In this document: in pieces, positions 7,238 through 11,224 of the stretch
Numbering within the stretch: position 1 is the first letter of the stretch
Layout: the number at the start of each line of letters is the position of its first letter
NCBI GenBank assembly: GCA_033791105.1
Contig: JASJHI010000376.1
Span: 1-11,224 of the forward strand
From: JASJHI01 sp033791105
GTDB lineage: Bacteria; Actinomycetota; Acidimicrobiia; Acidimicrobiales; Ilumatobacteraceae
Direction of reading: 5' to 3'
DNA: 11,224 nt
The notes under the pieces: model-generated
What the model was told of the DNA's origin: nothing
Seen by the model: only the letters and a program-made list of their open reading frames with translations
Databases searched by the model: none
Position numbers and translations under genes: made by a program

Positions 7238-7864
7238 ATGACCCAGCGACCGGTCTACATCGCGTTCGAGGGCGCTGAGGCGTGCGGGAAGTCGACGCAG
7301 GCCGCTCGGCTGGCCGAACACCTCGGCGCCGTCCTCACCCGCGAGACCGGGGGCACGGCGATCGGCGTACGAATCCGGGAGATCCTCCACGACACCTCCG
7401 TCGACAATCTGGCGGCCCGCGCCGAAGCGCTGATGACCGCCGCCGATCGCGCTCAGCACATCGCTGAGGTCGTCCGTCCCGCACTCGACGCAGGTCGCTC
7501 GGTCGTGAGCGATCGATCGGTCTACTCGTCGCTGGCCTACCAGGGCTACGGCCGCGAACTCGACGTCGATGAGATCCGCCACCTGAACCGCTGGGGCACG
7601 AGTGGCCTGTGGCCCGACGCAGTCGTCTTCCTCGAAATCCCCGACGAACTGGCTGCCGAACGCATGGGTCGCCGGGAACTCGACCGGTTCGAGGCCGCCG
7701 GCGACGCGTTCCATGGCCGGGTGATCGAGGGATTCCGGACGATGGCTGCTGCCGATCCCGACCGTTGGGTGACCGTCGACGCGTCCGGCCCGCTCAGAGC
7801 CGTCACCAAGACCATCCGAGCTGCGTTGGATGCCCGCGGACTCCTGACGCCGGACACAGCGTGA
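7238..7864 (+). CDS. tmk: Thymidylate kinase (dTMP kinase)
   Basis: The 208-residue product has the length and motifs of bacterial Tmk, which phosphorylates dTMP to dTDP with ATP. The P-loop is FEGAEACGKSTQ (residues 10-21), with Lys18 and Ser19/Thr20. The dTMP-binding loop reads RETGGT (35-40) where most enzymes have REPGGT. The DRS motif is at 92-94, with YSSLAYQG following, and an Arg-rich LID stretch (ERMGRREL) sits near residues 142-149. It is cytosolic. No ribosome binding site stands out in the 20 bases after topA, so translation may depend on coupling to the upstream gene. Its last four bases (GTGA) also hold the holB start codon. tmk next to holB is a widespread bacterial pairing linking dTTP supply with replication. 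Confidence 0.96.
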   Translation: MTQRPVYIAFEGAEACGKSTQAARLAEHLGAVLTRETGGTAIGVRIREILHDTSVDNLAARAEALMTAADRAQHIAEVVRPALDAGRSVVSDRSVYSSLAYQGYGRELDVDEIRHLNRWGTSGLWPDAVVFLEIPDELAAERMGRRELDRFEAAGDAFHGRVIEGFRTMAAADPDRWVTVDASGPLRAVTKTIRAALDARGLLTPDTA

Positions 7865-8928
7865 CCGACCCCGGGGCGATCTGGGGTGATGTCGTCGGCC
7901 AGGGGCAGGTGGTCGATCGGCTCCGCTCGAGTGCCGACGCGCCCGTCCATGCCTACCTGTTCGTCGGCCCAGCCGGTTCGACGAAACTCGAGGCCGCACG
8001 GGCGTTCGCCACCCGTCTCATCACCGGTTCCGAAAACGCCGAACAGCGCGACGCACGCCTCATCGGCGTCGGCGAACACCCAGACGTGCACGAGGTCCGG
8101 CGTGTCGGCGCGTCCATCGCCAAGGCGCAAGCGGAACACATCGTCCGCATCGCCTCACTTTCGCCGATCGAGAGTGAGCGCAAGATTCTCGTCCTCGAGG
8201 AGTTCCACCTGGTCTCACCCGAGGGCGCCGGCATCCTCCTCAAGACGATCGAGGAACCACCCGACTCGACCATCATCATCATCCTGTGCGACTTCGTACC
8301 GCACGACCTGATCACGATCTCCTCCCGGTGTGTGCGGCTCGACTTCCACCCACTCGAGGCGCGCCAGGTCGTCGATCGACTGGTCGCCGAAGGCATTCCG
8401 ATCGACGCTGCAACCAGTGCGGCGAGATCGGCCCACGGCGACCTGCGGAGGGCGCGCTTGCTGGCGACCGATCCCGCGGCGGCGGAGCGCCGTCAGGCCT
8501 TTGCCGAGGTCCCGCACCGCCTCGACGGCACCGGGAGCGTCGCACTCGCGGCGGCGACCGAACTGCTCACTCTGGTCGAGGCGGCGGCGGAACCGCTCGC
8601 GGCCCGGCACGCCGCCGAGGTCGAGGTGCTCGACGATCAGATCCGACAGCACGGCGAGCGGGGCAGCGGCAAGAAGCAGCTCGAGACGAGACACAAGCAG
8701 GAGACGCGGCGGCACCGCACCGACGAGCTCCGCGGCGGACTCGCTGCGCTCGCCGCGACCTATCGGGACACGCTCGCGAACGGCACCGCCATCGATGTCG
8801 AGGCGTGCGCCGACGCGGTGCACCGTGTCCACGTGGCGATCGATGCGCTCGACCGCAACGCCAACGAGACGCTGCTCATCGAAGCGTTGCTGTGGTCACT
8901 CCCCGATGCCACCGGCATCGGGAGGTGA
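7861..8928 (+). CDS. holB: DNA polymerase III clamp loader subunit delta prime
   Basis: This 355-residue AAA+ protein starts at a GTG inside the tmk stop (GTGA overlap), which I prefer over the longer open frame because the clamp-loader fold begins right there (IWGDVVGQ, residues 7-14). The P-loop position reads GPAGSTKLEAA (36-46) and lacks a proper GK[ST]. Walker B reads ILVLEEFHLV (109-118). LLKTIEEPP (126-134) and the SRC motif (155-157), which supplies the arginine finger to the neighbouring subunit, are intact. This is the expected pattern of delta prime, which stimulates ATP hydrolysis in DnaX without using ATP itself. The Cys4 zinc module of DnaX-like proteins is absent; only three Cys are present. 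Residues about 245-290 are a highly charged, probable helical or coiled insertion before the C-terminal domain. Translation is probably coupled to tmk. Confidence 0.9.
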   Translation: MTDPGAIWGDVVGQGQVVDRLRSSADAPVHAYLFVGPAGSTKLEAARAFATRLITGSENAEQRDARLIGVGEHPDVHEVRRVGASIAKAQAEHIVRIASLSPIESERKILVLEEFHLVSPEGAGILLKTIEEPPDSTIIIILCDFVPHDLITISSRCVRLDFHPLEARQVVDRLVAEGIPIDAATSAARSAHGDLRRARLLATDPAAAERRQAFAEVPHRLDGTGSVALAAATELLTLVEAAAEPLAARHAAEVEVLDDQIRQHGERGSGKKQLETRHKQETRRHRTDELRGGLAALAATYRDTLANGTAIDVEACADAVHRVHVAIDALDRNANETLLIEALLWSLPDATGIGR

Positions 8929-8993
8929 GCTCCTTCTCCTCGACGGCGACGACGATGACGGGCAACCACCCATCGCGAGCAGTTCGCCTGGTA

Positions 8994-9010
8994 TGTTGGT
9001 CAGACCAACA
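8994..9010 (+). promoter_or_regulatory. Operator for the FadR-type regulator (own promoter)
   Basis: TGTTGGTC-A-GACCAACA is a perfect 17-base palindrome (8+1+8) ending 48 bases before the regulator's ATG. Its core TGGTCAGACCA fits the FadR-subfamily pattern TGGT-N3-ACCA. TATGTT at 8992-8997, a plausible -10 box, overlaps its left edge, so binding would block RNA polymerase and give autorepression. No -35 is evident. Two related sites precede the next two genes. Confidence 0.7.
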
Positions 9011-9058
9011 ATCCGACTGCTCGTCGAAAATGACAGGCATCGAGAAGGACCCACGTCG

Positions 9059-9775
9059 ATGCCCGACACCCACCCATTCGCACCGATCTCACGCGAGACC
9101 GTCAGTTCGCAGATCCGCGGCCAACTGTTGGAGCGGATCACGACCGGCGAGTTGGCTCCCGGCTCCAAGATGCCATCCGAACGCGATCTCTCCGAGCGGT
9201 TCGAGGTTGCCCGCACGTCCGTTCGTGAGGCGATGCAAGGTCTCCTCTCGATGGGCGTCGTCGAGCGGCGGGGCAATCGCTCATACGTCGCCGAACGGCT
9301 TCCGGACGTGGTCGTCGAGCCGAGCGGCGACGGCAAGACATTCGTCGCGGAGCTGTTCGAAACGCGCAGGGTGCTCGAAGTTCCCGTATTCCAGATGGCG
9401 GCCGAGCGGGCCCGTGAGGACGAGCGCGCGCGGATCGCTGCGCTCGCTGTCCGCTTCGAAGCGTCACTCGACATCGGTGAGTTCCGTCGACTCGACCGGG
9501 AGTTCCATACGACGGTTGCTGCCGCGTGCGGCAACCCGTTGCTGATCGAGCTGTACGGCAAGGTGCTCGACCAGCTCTTCCGCTCGGTCGAATTCTTCAC
9601 GCTGCTGTCGGCTGAGAGCAACCAGCCCGAAGTCGCGCGCATCATCGCCGAATCGTCCGAGGCGCACCGTCGCATCGCAGCGGCGTTCTCGGCACGCGAC
9701 GCCGCGGGCGTGCGCGCAGCAGCCGAGGCGCATCTCGACGCCGTCGAGCATTCGATGGTCGACAACCTCGACTGA
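9059..9775 (+). CDS. GntR-family transcriptional regulator, FadR/FCD subfamily
   Basis: This is a 238-residue DNA-binding regulator. The N-terminal winged helix (about 12-78) has the GntR signature: a basic first helix, then G-x-L-x-PG-x-x-MPSERDLSERF (30-48), the recognition region ARTSVREAMQGLLSMGVVERR (51-71) and the wing. The C-terminal helical FCD domain (about 95-232) keeps the four residues that bind a metal in FCD proteins: D146 and H150 (LDREFH), H203 (EAHRRI) and H225 (EAHLDAV). Such domains usually bind a small carboxylate through the metal, and ligand binding releases DNA. The start is backed by GAGAAGGA (9042-9049). A matching operator lies in its own promoter and similar ones precede the Rieske oxygenase and VOC genes, so it is probably their repressor and an autoregulator. 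The ligand is unknown; an intermediate of the adjacent pathway is the natural guess. Confidence 0.93.
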   Translation: MPDTHPFAPISRETVSSQIRGQLLERITTGELAPGSKMPSERDLSERFEVARTSVREAMQGLLSMGVVERRGNRSYVAERLPDVVVEPSGDGKTFVAELFETRRVLEVPVFQMAAERAREDERARIAALAVRFEASLDIGEFRRLDREFHTTVAAACGNPLLIELYGKVLDQLFRSVEFFTLLSAESNQPEVARIIAESSEAHRRIAAAFSARDAAGVRAAAEAHLDAVEHSMVDNLD

Positions 9776-9831
9776 CCGCGCTCAGCCCAGCGGACGCCGC
9801 CGGCGATTGCCGACCCCGCACGGCGCGTGAG

Positions 9832-9837
9832 TATGAT
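9832..9837 (+). promoter_or_regulatory. Possible -10 box of the Rieske oxygenase promoter
   Basis: TATGAT differs from the TATAAT consensus at one base. It lies eight bases before the operator at 9845-9865, so the operator would cover the transcription start. The best -35 candidate is TTGCCG at 9807-9812 with a 19-base spacer, which is longer than ideal. Confidence 0.4.
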
Positions 9838-9844
9838 CCCAAGA

Positions 9845-9865
9845 GTGGTCAGTTGGTCTGACCAC
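9845..9865 (+). promoter_or_regulatory. Compound operator upstream of the Rieske oxygenase gene
   Basis: The core TGGTC-T-GACCA (9854-9864) is a perfect palindrome matching the other two sites. A further copy of the half site, GTGGTCAG (9845-9852), is the exact inverse complement of CTGACCAC (9858-9865), so the region can also be read as a wider 8-5-8 inverted repeat. It ends 46 bases before the oxygenase ATG and overlaps the likely transcription start, fitting repression by the regulator encoded just upstream. Confidence 0.7.
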
Positions 9866-9911
9866 GCGGTTGCTTTCGAGGTCCGGCAACGGCCAAGGGG
9901 ATGGTGACGGC

Positions 9912-10904
9912 ATGACCCAATTCGTGCACAGCCCAGCACTTCGCACCGCCTGGTTTCCGGTTGCGACGACCGACGACATCGGCGACGAGGCCGTTGCAGT
10001 CCGCCTACTCGGCGAGGACCTCGTCGTGTGGCGTGCGAGCAACGACACACTGCTGGTGGCGCCCGATCGGTGCCCACATCGCGAAGCGCCCCTCTCGATC
10101 GGCCGTGTCGCCGATGGCGAGTTGACCTGCGCGTATCACGGGTGGACATTCGGCGCCGAAGGACGTTGTGTATCGGTCCCGTCCTCGGGTCCGACCGCAG
10201 CGATTCCTCCGACCGCCCACCTCACGTGCGTGCGGGTGCAACAACGATATGGACTGGTGTGGGTGTGCCCCGGTGAACCCACCTCGGACATCCCGCGAAT
10301 CGTCCAGGACGAGGACCCGAGCTTCCGCCGTCTGAACACCGAGGTCGAACCGTGGTCGGTCTCGACGCCTCGGTTGGTCGACAACTTCATGGACTTCAGT
10401 CATTTCCCGTGGGTGCACACCGGCACATTCGGTGCTGGACAGGACCCGTTGGTGCCCACGCTCGAACTCGGCCGACTCGACGACGATTTCTTCGGCTACG
10501 TGTACGAGGTCGATGCCGCAAATCCCGACGAGGCAACCGCGGTGAGCGGGAGCGATGCCGATGTCGTTCACCGCGTCATGAGCACCGGCTTCGCGCTGCC
10601 GTTCACCGTGCGCAGCACGATCCGCTACGACGACGGTCTCGAACACATCCTGTTGCTGTGCAGCACTCCGGTCGACGATCTCAACTCGCTCTTCACGTTC
10701 GTCGTGTGGCGGAACGACGATCACAGTGTCGACCCGGAGGGAATCCTCGCGTTCGACCGGGCGATCGGGGCCGAGGACAAGGCGATGTTGGAACGAGTGC
10801 CCGGCACGCTGCCGCTCGGCCGAACCGGCGTCGTCAACGTCCAGGCGGACAAGCCATCGGTCGAATGGCGTCGGCGGTTCGCCGAGATGACAGGGCTGGG
10901 ATGA
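9912..10904 (+). CDS. Rieske non-heme iron oxygenase, alpha (terminal oxygenase) subunit
   Basis: The 330-residue protein has a Rieske [2Fe-2S] domain with ligands C54-x-H56 (CPHREAPLS) and C73-x2-H76 (CAYHGWTF), then a catalytic domain with N158-x2-D161-x2-H164-x4-H169 (DNFMDFSHFPWVH). That segment supplies the bridging Asp and the two His of the mononuclear iron site. D289 in GAEDKAMLE is a good candidate for the carboxylate ligand. It resembles single-component-alpha enzymes of the VanA/dicamba O-demethylase/PaO type rather than two-subunit naphthalene-type dioxygenases, and no beta subunit follows. It would hydroxylate or demethylate an aromatic or cyclic substrate with O2 and electrons from a reductase that is not in this window. 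The ATG at 9912 was chosen over a TTG at 9870 because it has AAGGGG (9895-9900) upstream and the protein then begins like its relatives. The promoter carries a FadR-type operator. Confidence 0.93.
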   Translation: MTQFVHSPALRTAWFPVATTDDIGDEAVAVRLLGEDLVVWRASNDTLLVAPDRCPHREAPLSIGRVADGELTCAYHGWTFGAEGRCVSVPSSGPTAAIPPTAHLTCVRVQQRYGLVWVCPGEPTSDIPRIVQDEDPSFRRLNTEVEPWSVSTPRLVDNFMDFSHFPWVHTGTFGAGQDPLVPTLELGRLDDDFFGYVYEVDAANPDEATAVSGSDADVVHRVMSTGFALPFTVRSTIRYDDGLEHILLLCSTPVDDLNSLFTFVVWRNDDHSVDPEGILAFDRAIGAEDKAMLERVPGTLPLGRTGVVNVQADKPSVEWRRRFAEMTGLG

Positions 10905-10999
10905 GCGGAGTCGCGATGATCGCCACGGCGACGGTCGGCGCCGATTTGTTATGGTCTGACCATCAGTCCATCGACGATCGACGAGAGGCAGCACGATGA
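10901..10999 (+). CDS. Mini-ORF linking the oxygenase and VOC genes (doubtful)
   Basis: A 32-codon frame starts with an ATG that overlaps the oxygenase stop (ATGA, 10901-10904) and ends with a TGA that overlaps the VOC start (ATGA, 10996-10999). Both junctions are typical of translational coupling. The peptide begins MSGVAMIATATVGADLLW and ends with a charged stretch; it resembles nothing I know. It runs through the operator at 10951-10963, so its sequence is also constrained as DNA. It may be a coupling leader or chance. Confidence 0.2.
   Translation: MSGVAMIATATVGADLLWSDHQSIDDRREAAR
10951..10963 (+). promoter_or_regulatory. Operator upstream of the VOC gene
   Basis: ATGGTC-T-GACCAT is a perfect 13-base palindrome with the same TGGTCWGACCA core as the sites before the regulator and the oxygenase. 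It ends 32 bases before the VOC ATG. TATGGT (10950-10955), a weak -10 candidate, overlaps its left half, so the VOC gene probably has its own repressible promoter and need not rely on read-through from the oxygenase gene. Confidence 0.65.
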
Positions 11000-11224
11000 G
11001 CATCACCGGAATGAACCACGCGGTTCTGTACGTCCGTGACTCGACGCGCCACCGGCAGTTCTACGAGGACGTCCTCGACTTCACCACGGTCATCGACGAG
11101 CCGGGCCAGTTCGCGTTCATGCGCGCGCCCAGGTCGGACAACCACCACGACATCGCGTTCTTCACGATCGGTGCCGATGCCGGGCCATCGGGGGCCGGCC
11201 GCGAATCGGTCGGCATGTACCACC
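10996..11224 (+). CDS. VOC/glyoxalase-fold metalloprotein (3' end cut off)
   Basis: Only the first 76 residues are present. They show one beta-alpha-beta-beta-beta VOC module: GMNHAVLYVRD (5-15), with H8 as a likely metal ligand, then the helix RHRQFYEDVLDF (18-29), where FYxxVLxF is the module's signature. FAFMRAP follows at 39-45, with NHHDIAFF (49-56). VOC enzymes include glyoxalase I, extradiol ring-cleavage dioxygenases, methylmalonyl-CoA epimerase and antibiotic-binding proteins. The HHDIAFF strand is reminiscent of extradiol-like members, and a neighbouring Rieske oxygenase makes a ring-cleavage or downstream catabolic role plausible, but that is inference. GAGAGG (10983-10988), seven bases upstream, supports the start. 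An operator shared with the two upstream genes lies in front of it. Confidence 0.88.
   Translation, partial: MSITGMNHAVLYVRDSTRHRQFYEDVLDFTTVIDEPGQFAFMRAPRSDNHHDIAFFTIGADAGPSGAGRESVGMYH

Noticed and set aside
7609..7860. N-terminal extension of holB into tmk
   Set aside because: The extra residues are Arg/Pro-rich and unlike clamp-loader sequence; the GTG in the tmk stop gives the normal delta prime start.
9776..9831. GC-rich CGCCGCCGGCG stretch after the regulator, considered as a terminator
   Set aside because: It has no loop of workable size and no T run.
8896..10149. 417-codon minus-strand frame opposite the regulator and oxygenase
   Set aside because: It is Arg/Ser-rich low-complexity sequence antisense to two well-supported genes, and it crosses two operators.

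Overview
The window is GC-rich, densely coding DNA from a high-GC bacterium. The gene order topA-tmk-holB, a TopA with a lysine-rich tail and no C-terminal zinc fingers, and a Tad pilus end made of a short Flp-like pilin plus a TadE-like protein all point to an actinobacterium. My best guess is an Acidimicrobiia/Ilumatobacter-type lineage. That placement is inference from gene content, not from a marker-gene comparison. No gap between genes exceeds about 155 bases, and I see no RNA genes, insertion sequences or CRISPR.

Layout: (1) 1-1106, the 3' end of a Tad (Flp) pilus operon: the C-terminal part of a TadB/TadC membrane protein, a small pilin and a TadE-like minor pilin. (2) 1172-3089, three unrelated single genes: a DUF952 protein, a classical short-chain dehydrogenase/reductase and, on the opposite strand, a GNAT acetyltransferase. 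(3) 3245-8928, housekeeping: rsgA (ribosome-assembly GTPase, minus strand) divergent from topA (DNA topoisomerase I), followed by tmk (dTMP kinase) and holB (clamp-loader delta prime). tmk and holB overlap by four bases. (4) 8929-11224, an accessory catabolic block: a FadR-type GntR/FCD regulator, a Rieske non-heme iron oxygenase and the start of a VOC/glyoxalase-fold protein, which runs off the window.

The most interesting signal is in block 4. Each of its three genes is preceded by a palindrome with the core TGGTC-W-GACCA (8994-9010, 9845-9865, 10951-10963), lying 32-48 bases before the start codon and on or near a TATnnT-like -10 element. This is the pattern expected of FadR-subfamily operators, so the regulator probably controls itself, the oxygenase and the VOC gene as one local regulon. 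The substrate is unknown. The genes suggest oxidative breakdown of an aromatic or other cyclic compound that yields a carboxylate or CoA-ester inducer.
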